Shown: piece by piece, positions 1 to 10,534 of the stretch
How the letters are laid out: every line of letters starts with the position of its first letter
How positions within the stretch are numbered: the stretch's first letter is position 1
Assembly: GCA_001692895.1 (NCBI GenBank)
Contig: KV748274.1
Location: 1-64,000 of the forward strand
DNA from: Cenococcum geophilum 1.58
Taxonomy: Eukaryota; Ascomycota; Dothideomycetes; Gloniales; Gloniaceae
Direction of reading: 5' to 3'
DNA length: 64,000 bases
The notes under the pieces: model-generated
The model's input: only the letters and a program-made list of their open reading frames with translations
Database searches by the model: none
Told to the model about the DNA's origin: nothing
Program-made: the position numbers and the translations under genes

Positions 1-329
1 AAAAATCCGAACCGTGTACCAGACCTTCTAACGAAGGTCTTGCCAAAAGCGGCTAGCGGCTTGGCAAGGTAAGCCTTGGCAAGAAGGTCTGGGAACGAGA
101 CAAAGTTTAACTAGGCTTAGGTGTTCTTATCTTATCTTAAGTGTCTTAAATCTCACTTATTTTATCTTAAGAGTCTTATACCTGTGGGAAACTTTATCCT
201 AAGCTTATTTATATATCTTTAAACTAAGCTATTACTCTACTTTATTGGTTTCTATCCGTTATGGGTCCTTATGCTTACCTTATCTCGTCTTAAGAATCTT
301 AGTCGTCTTATATCTTATCTTAAAAATCT
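1..329. other. No gene seen; left-edge hairpin
   Basis: RIP-like sequence rich in CTTAT/CTTAAG runs. An inverted repeat lies at 19-92: CCAGACCTTCT at 19-29 pairs with AGAAGGTCTGG at 82-92, and CTTGCCAA/TTGGCAAG pairs inside it. It could be the end of a mobile element continuing off the window. No coding frame was recognised. Confidence 0.5.
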
Positions 330-760
330 TAAGCCTTTAGCCTTTTGCCTTTATTAAGTGCCAAAGTAGTTTACAGTCCTACTTCTCTTACGTTTTATAA
401 AGTGATAGATATTGTATCTAGTAGGGTCTTAATCCCTACTAATGTTCCCTGTTCTGTAGTGGAATTATCCTCTACTTCTTATATAATATCTCTAAGGTTT
501 GCATACTCCTAGTAAGCTGCCTTTATCGCCTCATTGTTATAAAATGTTTTGCCTATATTAAATTTATTGTCCTTAATATCTAATCTGCGAACTAGTTTAT
601 TAATTCCTTTGTATTTTGCTAAATATAGCTCCTATAGCTAATAGCTTGCGCTATACTTAGCGTTTTTATAAATTTGGTATGCGTTATTATAATAAAACGC
701 AAAACTTCTAATTAAACACTCTTTTGTTTCTTTTTTTATTTTTATTATTTTTATATCCAT
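330..760 (-). pseudogene. Unidentified decayed ORF beside the LINE-like ORF1
   Basis: Reading leftward from an ATG at 760, one frame runs about 145 codons, broken only by TAA/TAG codons of the kind RIP makes from Gln/Trp codons. It starts MDIKIIKIKKETKECLIRSF, is Lys-rich at the N-terminus, and further in reads KGINKLVRRLDIKD. I do not recognise the family. It lies downstream of the zinc-knuckle ORF on the same strand, where ORF2 (endonuclease/RT) of a LINE would be expected, but it does not look like an endonuclease. It may be a separate element's N-terminus or an accessory ORF. It could also be a chance frame. Confidence 0.3.
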
Positions 761-1049
761 TGTATTATACTACGTACAATACTGCGCATGCAGCCTTGGG
801 CTATGGCGCTATAGTTCTATATACATAAATCCTTTTTAGGTAGCTTAATATGTATTAGTAGCTATGTCCTAGTAGTTTATAAACCCCTAAATTAGGAGTT
901 TATAGTTTCCTAGTAAAATACTAAGATACTACAACTACTAGGGAATGAGAAAATGGTAAGAAAAACTATAAGAAATCCTAACCCCTATCCCTGTCCTTTT
1001 GCAATTTATTTCTGTCCTTTTGTTCTCTAATATCTTTTTAAGAGCCTAG

Positions 1050-2449
1050 TAGGAGTTACCTCCTTCTAGAATCCTATCTGTTTTTATTCTTCCATAGATT
1101 CTTCTTCGCGTACTAGTTTAGTAGCTTTAAGAGTCTCGCAGTCTTTACTATTAGCGAAGTGTTTTTCTTTACAATTAATGCAAAGAGGGGTGGTATGCTA
1201 GCAAGGCTTGCCTATTATTATACAGGTAGAATAGGAATGGTTTTTAGATAAATATGCAGCCGCACAGTATCTGTAGGCCTTAGTAGAGCACCTATCTCCT
1301 ATATAGCCAAATTTTTGGCAGCTTGTACACTGCGTAGTGGGAGAGACTTCGAGGTATTTTACTACCTTAGTAGCTGTACCTGCAATTAATATCTCTTTTT
1401 GCTTAAGGATTTCTTGTCTTTTTTCTTTATTCTCTATAGTAAAAACTATAGAGCCAAATCTGGTCTATAGATCGTGTCTTTTTACACTAGATAAGATCNA
1501 TCTANGTAGTCCTTGTATCCTTATAGGATTAAAGGTCTCNATTTCTTCTTTTAGAAGCTTAGAGCCTCCTTCTCCTAAGAACGGTAGGGTAGGAACCCCA
1601 TGGGCTATAATTTGAACCCAAGGTTCTAGTTTTTATTCTCTTTAAAAGGTAAAGTAGTTATGCCAGATTTCTTTGTATTTAACTAGGAAATCCGCATTAT
1701 ACTCTTCCGTAGTCGTAAGGAGAATATTTCGTTTTCCTTTAGTTCTAGCTATGGATGCTAAAACAGGTTTTTCTACTTGNAGTTTTGATGCAAATAGTTG
1801 ATTGACTTTGTTTCGTATAGAGAAGGTATCTAAAGGTTGGTCCTTTTAGTCTATAATTAAGACTAGCTTTTTTTCTTGTAGCTGCTTTTTCTTACTTCTA
1901 GTAGAAGTAGAAGGAGTAGGAAATAGTAGTAATAAGGAGGGTAGAGAGGACGAAGTAGGGAGGTCCTTCTTTAGCCTCTCTGCGTAGGTTTCTTTAGTAG
2001 GGGCTACCTCCTTACGGAGAGCTCTTACTTCTTCGACTAGTCCTTTTAGGACATCGTTTGTCTTTTCTTTTCCTTTTATAAAGGGGTTTTCTCCTGCTAG
2101 GACACTACGTGTATAGTCCTCTAGCTGTTTAACTTGTTCCTTTTTATTTTCTTTTTCTTCTTCTTCTTCTTCTTCTTCTTCTAGCCCTTTATAGGCCTGG
2201 GTTAGGCTATCTAGAGCCTTTTGTAGGTGTTGTTCTGGAGAAAGGGGAGTGAAAGATATACTCTGTATACCAGCCGTAAAAGTCCTTATTTTGGTTGTCT
2301 TTTTTACAGGTTTTTGGTTTTCTTTTTTAGTAGAAGACTAAGGATATCCTCTTTTTTCTCCTGTCCTAAATAGGCCAGGGGAAGAAAAAGGGGCAGAAAA
2401 AGTGAGTGTAGATATAGACTTATTATCACTTATTTCTATAGGAGGTTTC
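1050..2449 (-). pseudogene. LINE-like ORF1 (gag-like, zinc knuckles), 3' portion
   Basis: Minus-strand gag-like protein, probably the ORF1 nucleic-acid-binding protein of a Tad-type LINE. Reading from 2449 leftward: a basic linker, a Glu-rich probable coiled coil encoded by the (TTC)n tract near 2160-2190, then at about 1130-1330 three tandem Cys/His knuckles. The first reads CTSCQKFGYIGDRC, with Tyr where His is expected. The third reads CINCKEKHFANSKDC. The frame is mostly open, with scattered TAG/TAA. Its N-terminus lies beyond the Copia-1 insertion at 14834-14864. No RT ORF is visible in the window, so the LINE assignment rests on the coiled coil plus triple-knuckle architecture. A few N bases lie at 1499-1540 and 1780. 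Confidence 0.55.
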
Positions 2450-2692
2450 TGTTCGTACTAATTTAATAGCACAAGTGAGTTATATCCCGGGGCACGAAAT
2501 ACGTATAGTATCGTATGCTCTTTGGGATGGTAGTAACTATCAATTGTATAAAGCAGACTACGTAGTCTATATACTAATGCGCCTCCCTCCTAATTAGTTA
2601 GTGCTTTAGAAGTGCACCAGACGCGTAAGCGGGTGGTTAGTGCACCAAACGCGTAAGCACGCGGTTGGTACGACAGGTGCTATAATTATATA
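2450..2692 (-). repeat. Copia-1 3' LTR
   Basis: 243 bp. It is 28 bp shorter than the other LTR because it has two rather than three copies of an internal 28-bp unit containing the ACGCGTAAGC motif. The TG at the inner end is mutated to TA. Confidence 0.9.
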
Positions 2693-2942
2693 CTAGCGGT
2701 ACTTGGAAAATGAAACCACTTATATATAGCCTCCGTAATTGTCTTAATAGAACCGTAAAACATATAAGAAAATACATAGGAAATCCCTCCTAAGGTGCCT
2801 TCTGGGTTGCCTTCCAAATGGTGCTCCAAGCTGGCCGTAAGTCCTACTTACGGTCCGTAAAATAAACTATACGGCTTTTTAACGGGCTGTAAATGCACCA
2901 TACGGCCTTCCGACGGGCCGTAACTAAACTATAAATGCTCCG

Positions 2943-4350
2943 TTAGTCTCGCTCTACCTATTCTATAACTTTTAGGTTAAGCTTATTTGTATTAATTAGG
3001 GTTTTAAGAGCTTAACACAGCTTTACCTTAGTTATAGCGTCTGCTAGGTTGTCTCCGCTGCTAATCCATTTAACCTCTGTAATTTTACGTCGTTCATAGG
3101 CCTAATATAAGCACATTAGGTCGACCATAAGCCTCTTCTCTTATATCATACCTAGTTTAACTAGGCAGTTGTAAAGGGACTTTAAATCAGTGCATAAAAC
3201 CAAGGGTAACTACTCTAGTTGTAGAATCTTTTGGACCGTTAATTTAATTGCGGCTGCTATATTAAAGCTATAAGCTAGTATATATAGTTTAGAAGCTAGT
3301 ACACTACGGGTTACTTGTTTGCACTTAATTAAAGACTAGTACAGTATATTTACGTCCTAATTGCGGTCCGTAAGTATAATTACAAAGCTGATTTATAATA
3401 ATAGGTCCCTATTATTAGCAAAGGAGGCATCCGTAAATGCCAGTAGGCTAAGGGAATTTAGGTCTAGTGGTATAAAAGTAAGTCCTCTTATCGTGTTGTC
3501 AATTTGCCATTAAATACGCTTATTAAGCTGCTTGACATTTTTTTCTTATAGATCTACTACCTAGGCCGCAAAGGACAAGTCGTAGGCAGATTCGGGTTGG
3601 CAGACTGTGGCTATATAGGCGCCTCTTGCACGCTATGCGGCATATTAGTCCTTTATATTTACGGTCTTATAGGTCTCTCCGCGGGAACTAGTAAAGTCCG
3701 TAGGCTTTACTATAATAGGCTTTAGGTTTTAAGCTTAGCGTTCCTAAGTCAGCTAGATTAAATTACCCTTTTATGTAATTAAGCCTCCATTAAACTTGAT
3801 CGGATTCTACTTAGTTAACTACTTTTACGGCTTTGCCAAGAACTTGGCCTTTTATAGTTTAGTTTCTTCAGCATCCGCAAAGGTCTGGTCTACTAGGAAT
3901 AGGGTATTGTCTATTTAGAGTCCAACAATACCAAGGCCGTTTAATAGGCTGTATAGGAGGCAGGGGTCGTAGGTTAACTATTCTATCTTAAGTTTACTAA
4001 CGTAGTGCTAGTAGTATATTTTAAACCAATGGTTCCTAGCTTCCAGTACTCTATATAGAGGTTTTACAACCTGTAAAATTGTTCCTAGTTATAGGTTAAG
4101 CTCGTGGGGTAGTCGTATAAAGATGTCCCTACTTAGGTAGGTATTAGACTATATATAGGCTTACGAGATATCCCGTAGGTAAAGGGCTACAGGTTTACTT
4201 TGCTATAGTCTAGGCGTAAGTATAAGTATAATCCGTTAACTAACTCGTTAAATTATAGGCGATTGCGTAAGAACTAAGTCCTTCCCTTAGTCGTTATAGG
4301 CTTATATAATAAGCCTTAATTTTTTAAAAGCTTTATTAGTACTAGGGTGC
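2943..4350 (-). pseudogene. Copia-1 pol: RT and RNase H part
   Basis: Minus-strand continuation of the Copia polyprotein after the Gypsy-A insertion. Reading from about 4345 down, the RT shows blocks such as YDPCLLYSLLNGLGIVGLQ followed by an IDNTLFLVDQ segment. Copia RTs carry a Y/V-x-DD box, and here the second Asp reads Asn. RNase H follows at about 3500-2950. It matches 36500-37879 of Copia-2 nearly codon for codon. Scattered TAA/TAG codons show it is inactive. Confidence 0.85.
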
Positions 4351-4562
4351 TATCACGGCTCGAACAAATGCCTCTAAACCGAAGCTTGAACGAATGCTGT
4401 ATTACAAAGATACTAAGCTAAAGAGAAGGAAAAAGGGGTCGCTAGGACCGATGTAAACAAATATGTAGGGTAAGCCGCCAAGGCGCTAGCTTTGGGCGGG
4501 CCAATCGCAGGTCGGCAGAATATGGCAGAATTTGGCAGGTAACGTGCGATAGCGCCGTTACA
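4351..4562 (-). repeat. Gypsy-A 3' LTR
   Basis: 212 bp, almost identical to 10323-10534. It contains a short GGCAGAAT direct repeat also seen in other elements of the window. Confidence 0.92.
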
Positions 4563-4869
4563 TTACCCCCCTCTTTAAAGAAAGCCTGCCCTTAGGCTTA
4601 GTTAGAAATAGGGTAGTACTAGGCTTATAAACGTGGGATTATAAAATATAAGATAAGGAGATAAAGGGGACAAGAGTACGTCCAGACTAAGTATAAAGGG
4701 CGATTGTAGGCTAAGTGGAAGCACTAGGCCAGAAAGAGTAGCCACTAAAAGTCTTGGCACGGATCTAACTAATTAGATAACTTCGACCGGCGGTTAAAGT
4801 TCCTAGACATCTGATATTTTACGGTATTAGCAGAAAACGGTAGAATATGGCAGAATTTAGTAGACAGCT

Positions 4870-7800
4870 GTATTAGGGCTTTGGGGCGTTTTTGTCCCTA
4901 TGTTCTTCCGGTAACTTATCGTCTTTATTATGCCAGTATTCTATCTATTCGTTTAGGTACTTTGGGGGCCTAGGCGCATTAGGGTATTAGTTATAGAATT
5001 CTTTAAGCTTCTAGGGGTAGCCTATAAAGTTCTACGTAGGGTACTAGGTTAGGTTAGGATTGTAGCCCTTCCATTAGATACGGTATTTTAGCGTTCCCCG
5101 TACTATCTTATAGGCCAGTATTTTATTAACCTCCTATTCGCTATCACCGTTTACTTAAACTGGTAGGGGAGGCTTATTCTTTTGTCTAGGCAATAGGTTG
5201 TTTATAGCTTTCTATAACTTATCCGGTAAGAAGATAGGGTAAACCCTAATTAAATCTGGGAGCTTTATCTTATACAAGTTGCCTATCTTCTTAAAAACCT
5301 TATACGGTCCTGCCATCTAGTAGTTTAGCTTATAGCTGGGTCGTTTGGTCTTCTAATTCCTTATTATAACCTAGACTATATCGCCAGGGGTAAAATCGGG
5401 CTCTTGACGGTATTTGTTCGCCTACTGTTCCATTAACCTCTAAGCTTTTTTTAGGTTCTCACGGGCTACTGTCTAGGCCTCCTCCAATCGTTTGGCGTAC
5501 TGTTAGGCCTTAGTATAGAATAGCTTCTCTTATATAGTCTAGGGTTCTTCTGGCCTTTTCCAGTTAAAGCTTATGCAGGGTAAGTATCCTATTTCTAGCT
5601 AAATTGGGGCAAACCCTGTGGAGTCGTGGGGTAAGGTTACTTGCGCGTAGTCTATTAAGGGTAGTAGTTTAGACTAGTTATCCTAGAAATAGTTAATAAA
5701 GGGCCTAAGCCTCTAATCTAGGTACTAATTTATAATCTCTATCTAACCGTCTGTCTAGGGGTAATAAGCTATAGAAAGCTTTAGCTTAATGCCTAGGATC
5801 TAGGTAAACTCATTCCAGAAGGCCGATATAAACTATGGCCTATAATTAGATATAATAGTATCTAGTAGTCTGTAGATTTAGTAGACGTAATAGACATATA
5901 GCTAGGCTGCCTCTTTAGCATCAATGTTCTTATAATAGGGAATTAAGAACGGGCGTTTACTAAAGCGGTTAACTATAACTATAACCATATTATATCTATT
6001 ATAGTCCCTAGGTAGTTCGTGGAAGTCTATAAAAATATGCTGCTAAGGGCGCTCTAGTATTAGGAGTAGCTTAAGTAGTCCTAGGGTCTTATCCTATGGG
6101 ATTGTAGCTCTCCAGTAGTCTTTATAGTTCCATATATATCAATCGATATCCATAACTATTCTTAGCCAATAGTAGCGGTAGTTAATAATTTTACGGGTCT
6201 TATTTTTGCTAGGGTATGCTATAGAGACTTAGCAATAAGCTTTGCGGATTAGTTTAGTTTATAGATTATCAATGTTAGGGACTATAAGCCGCTCCTAGTA
6301 TAGGAGCAATCTTTCCTCCGTCTTAAAATCGGGGTCTCCTTTCACGGCTTATTCGCGGAGGGCCCTTAGGGCGTTAGCCGTGCGGTTTATAGTTAGGAGG
6401 CGGTTAATTAGCCCTATTAGCTTATTTAAGGACTCTTCTATTAGTACTAGCTCGTTTTACTAGGAGTCTAGCTCCTTAAGGATCCGCGGGTTAAGCTATT
6501 CTGGATAAAAGAGGGCGCGCGTCCGATATTAGGTCTTTAGCTTATTCTAGGGTCCTATATCTTATTCTCTTTAGGTTAGGGTATTAGCCTTAGAGTTTTA
6601 CTTACTAGAACGATATATAATTATAAAGAAGAATTAGGAGAGTATTTTGGCCCACTAGGCCTATTATCTAGTAAGCTGCTTTATAGTTATAAAGTACTCT
6701 AGGGCTTTATAATCTATATATATCTTAATCCGGAAATTCATACCTTTAAGCTCTACGCGCCATTAGGAGAGTAATCAAATAATAGCTAGCATTTCTTTAT
6801 TATATACTTCGTAGTTACACTTAGCCGGGTCTATTATCTTTAAGAAGAAAGCTATAGGGTACTATTTACTATCTAGATGTAACTGTAATAGGATTCCCGC
6901 TATAACCCCATTAGAGGCGTCCGTTTTTAGCATTAATTTAAGGTCCAGGTTATAGTAATGAAGAATTAGGGAAGAGATAAGCCGATCCTTTATCTCTTTA
7001 AAGGCTTCTATATAGCTATTATTAAAGATAAAAGGCGTATCCTTCCTGGTTAGTTGTATAAGAGGTTTTACCGCAATTCCGTAGTTATAGATAAACCGGC
7101 GGTAGAAGTTATAGAAGTTAAGGAAGGACTAGATTCCTTTTACCATATAAGGGGGCTTCCAGTTACGGATTGCCTCTACCTTCTTAGGGTCGACCTCAAT
7201 TCCTTCTATAGTTATAATAAACCTAAGGTATTTCGTACGTTTTACCCCAAACTCACATTTCTTAATATCAACTTATAAGCCCGCGTTCCATAGTCTCTCC
7301 AGAACCTTCTTAACATGAACTTAATACTCAAGTTCGTCGTCTAAGTATATGAGAATGTCGTCTAGGTATACCGTACAGAATTCGTTAAGGTAATTAAAAA
7401 GAACGTTATTTATATACCTTTGGTACATAGCTAGTCCGTTTATTAGTCTAAAAGAAAGAACTTTATATTTATAGGAACTATAACGGGTATAGAACGTTGT
7501 TAAATCTTCGGATATAGGGTCTATCCTAATTCGGTAGAAAGCTTGGCAGATATTAAGTTTGGTAAAGATCTTTGCCTAGCTTAGACGTATAAGGGTCTTG
7601 TTAATTAAAGGAATAGGATACCGGTCCTTTTAAGTAATAGCGTTTAGCTTTTAATAGTCAATACAAAAACGAAGGCCTTTATTAGGCTTTTTTACGAACA
7701 GGATAGGGGAAGTAAAAGGGGCTTAACTTGGCTTAATAAACCCTTTATCTAGGTTGTTAATTAAGTACTACTTTATTGCTTTTAACTTATCCGTTAATTA

Positions 7801-8880
7801 ATAGTAGAGGGGGCTATAGCTTAGCGAGTTATTGGCTTCTAATTAAATCTTATAATTATATATCCGGTAGGGGGGTAACTTATCTAAGGCCGCCTTTAAG
7901 AATGTATCCTTGTAGTTTATATAAATGGTAGGAAGAAGGCGTTTGACTAGTTCTTTATTAGTTTCCTTAGCTAGCCTTTCCTCTCTATTATTAATAATTT
8001 GGTTAATCTTATATAGGCTTATTATAAAGACCTCATTGTCCTTCCGGTATATATTAAAGTGGAACACTATAGCGCTAATTGCGGCGATGTCTATAGTAGG
8101 GGGGTTGCCTAATAATAGGGGCGTATGTAACTTTAGGGACTTCTAGAGTACTAGCGTTATCGTTACCCCTTTTAGCTCCTATTGCATCTTTTAGAGGTTA
8201 TCCCTTATATCCTATTAATACGTTCTTTTCTATACCGGTTGGATTTGTGCGATTTAGATATCGTCTACATCACTATCTGTTCCGCTTCCGTATATAGAGT
8301 CCTCTTTAAATATAGCGCTTTAGGAGAGTATCTTTATTAGTACGGAGTTCTTTCTAGCTTTACGGTGGGCGTCTTCTTAGGTAAAGGCTAGGTCACGGGC
8401 CCAGACATCCTACTAGTAGGTAGGGTTAGCCCTTGCGGTTAGTGTCTTGCGGTTAGTTTAGATCTCCCTAATAAAGGAGGGTAACCTTGGTCTATCCTCC
8501 GGCTAGATAAACCGTCTTTGTTGTATATTTAACCAGATATTAAAATAGGACATCTATTTTCGTCTAAGGATTATATTGTAAGACCTAGGTCTAGGATGCA
8601 AAAGGGGATACTATATTAGTGTCGTCCGTTAAGAGCGATATATAACTTTAAGACGTGGGTAACGGGCTGACCGGCTTAGCCGTTATAGCCTTTTACCTAG
8701 ACAGGCTTCTCTAGTTAGATGGCTTCTGTATTTAGAAACTTGGTAATATTATTTATATAGGCAGTATTTATAAAGGCAAAGCTATTTGCTCTAGTGTTAA
8801 TAAGGGCGGTTATATTAACTCTATATCCATTTTAAGATACTATATATAGAAATGTAAGATGCTTCCACCTATTAACTAAC
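4870..8880 (-). pseudogene. Gypsy-A pol (protease, RT, RNase H, integrase, chromodomain)
   Basis: Protease at about 8765-8820 reads ALINTRANSFAFIN; the family has D-T/S-G-A, so Asp is now Asn and Gly is Arg. RT at about 7860-7290 includes ILFVKKPNKGLRFCIDY and an intact YLDD catalytic box at 7357-7368. RNase H lies at about 7000-6560. Integrase at about 6400-5420 has an altered second catalytic Asp (SNYRP, expected S-D-x-G-P). A chromodomain at about 5140-4900 begins QVNGDSEQEVNKILAYKIVR. Chromodomains direct insertion to heterochromatin in chromoviruses. Stops are mostly TAG/TAA at former Gln/Trp positions, so the gene is dead although the active-site YLDD survives. Confidence 0.88.
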
Positions 8881-8939
8881 TGAGATTAATCTCTTTAAGA
8901 TCGATAGGGTACCCTAGGGGGGAGTCTTTCCCTAGGGTT

Positions 8940-10095
8940 CCTCTTTTCCCGACTTATCTAACGTTTCTCCTTCCTCNATCTCCTTAATATCGCCTATATC
9001 CTTTAGCTCCGGGTAGGATAAGATAAAGTAACCCTACTTATTGCAGTTAAAGCACGTGGCTGAGGCAGGGTTAATTGGAGTATTGCGGTAAATACTAGTT
9101 AATGGCGTGGTACGTAACTAGTTAGGCGAGGCTCGCTAGTACATAGTTATAACCGCCTTTAGTAAAAGAGTAGTCGTAACTTGTCTTCCTGCTCTAGCTT
9201 CTATAGGTATAGCTAGCGAGTTCTAATTATTATAGAGTCGCTTCTGCTAATTAGGGCAGGTATTAATCCGCTTTAGTTTTAAGTCCAATAATAGGTAATA
9301 AGCTGTGAGTCTTTCGTAGGTTAGTAGGTTATTTAAGGTTATAGCGATCTTTTCTTATAGCTGGATTGTTAGCTTATTATATAGGTCTAATTAGTAGTTC
9401 TTAAGGGGGACCTAGCCTTCTCCTGTAAGGTGTAGGAATTAAGTTTAGAATTCGGTAAAGGGTTAGTTCGGTTTTATTATTAAGCGATTATAGTTATAAC
9501 GGGCATTCTATACTTTATTTGGGTTAATATAGATAGCCGCTAGGTGCTGTATTATCTCGTTAACGGATATAAATTGGACAGGGGAGTTGTCCTTAAACTT
9601 GGCTTAAAGGTGCCGTTAGGCGTCCCCAGTAGTTTAACCAAAGAGGTAGAGCATTTTAGCTTCTTTAGAAAGGAAATAGTCGTAGTTAACACGGAGCTTT
9701 CCTTATACTTAAATCCTCTAATTCTTAAAGGTAGGGTCTATCCCGTTAGACAGTAATAGGGGGTTAGGGAGCTTAACGGACTTTAATTACTTCGTCATTA
9801 TATCCGTACTCCCTAGTATATCGCATTTAGTGGAGTAAATAGGTCGGCTAGGGCTTTGAGAAGGGAAAGCTAGGCTATTTTGTAGGGCCGTAAGGCTTTC
9901 TAGGATCTCTTATAGGGTCTCTTGTATATTTCTCGCTTTAAGACGATCAGCTTCCTAGCTAGCTACGAGGGCACGAATCTGCTCGCGTATGTTTATAACG
10001 TCATCATTGTCTTCAATTTCTAATCCCAATTAGATCTTAGGTTCCTCTCAGGTAGAGGCAGCTCTCTTAGATGAGCTTGCTTTAGGTGCTATCAT
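8940..10095 (-). pseudogene. Gypsy-A gag
   Basis: The minus frame starts MIAPKASSSKRAAST at 10095 and continues through a retrotransposon gag region (YDYFLSKEAKMLYLFG near the middle) to a zinc knuckle at 9009-9057 reading CFNCNKxGYF. The first two Cys are kept, while the later His and Cys read as Tyr. That is the change expected from C-to-T on CAC and G-to-A on TGC. Several TAG/TAA stops interrupt it. Confidence 0.82.
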
Positions 10096-10322
10096 TGGCT
10101 TCCTAAGGTTTATCAGTATCATACGCTTTGGTTTTAATTCCGGGGGTATAGGTCCAGTCCTGTCTAGCTTATAAGGTGGGATATTATCCAGGCCTTCTTA
10201 GGCAATGTAGAGTGGTTTTGGTGTCTAAGTATAGCGCGTCGATGCGTCATTGCAAACGAAGTTTCTTTAGGGTGGGATATTATTGAGGCCTTCCCAGGCA
10301 AGGTAGGGAGAGCTTAGTATAA

Positions 10323-10534
10323 TGTCACGGCTTAAACAAATGCCTCTAAACCGAAGCTTGAACGAATGCTGTATTACGAAGATACTAAGCTAAAGAGAAG
10401 GAAAAAGGGGTCGCCAGGACCGATGTAAACAAATATATAGGGTGAGCCGCCAAGGCGCTAGCTTTGGGCGGGCCAATCGCAGGTCGGCAGAATATGGCAG
10501 AATTTGGCAGGTAACGTGCGATAGCGCCGTTATA
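10323..10534 (-). repeat. Gypsy-A 5' LTR
   Basis: 212 bp. It ends just before the GGTGC duplication. A 68-codon open frame overlapping its inner part is not a gene. Confidence 0.92.

Larger units (their letters stand above)
4351..10534 (-). mobile_element. Gypsy-A chromovirus nested in Copia-1 RT
   Basis: Both LTRs are 212 bp (4351-4562, 10323-10534), and the target duplication is GGTGC at 4346-4350 and 10535-10539. A polypurine tract (complement of the C/T run at about 4564-4580) abuts the left LTR, which fixes the minus orientation. The element is 6,184 bp with gag, protease, RT, RNase H, integrase and chromodomain. It shares its C-terminal protein and 3' non-coding sequence with Gypsy-C, so the two are related families. 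Confidence 0.93.

Noticed and set aside
1337..1615. 92-codon plus-strand ORF
   Set aside because: It is antisense to the zinc-knuckle and adjoining part of the LINE-like ORF1 and crosses several N bases.
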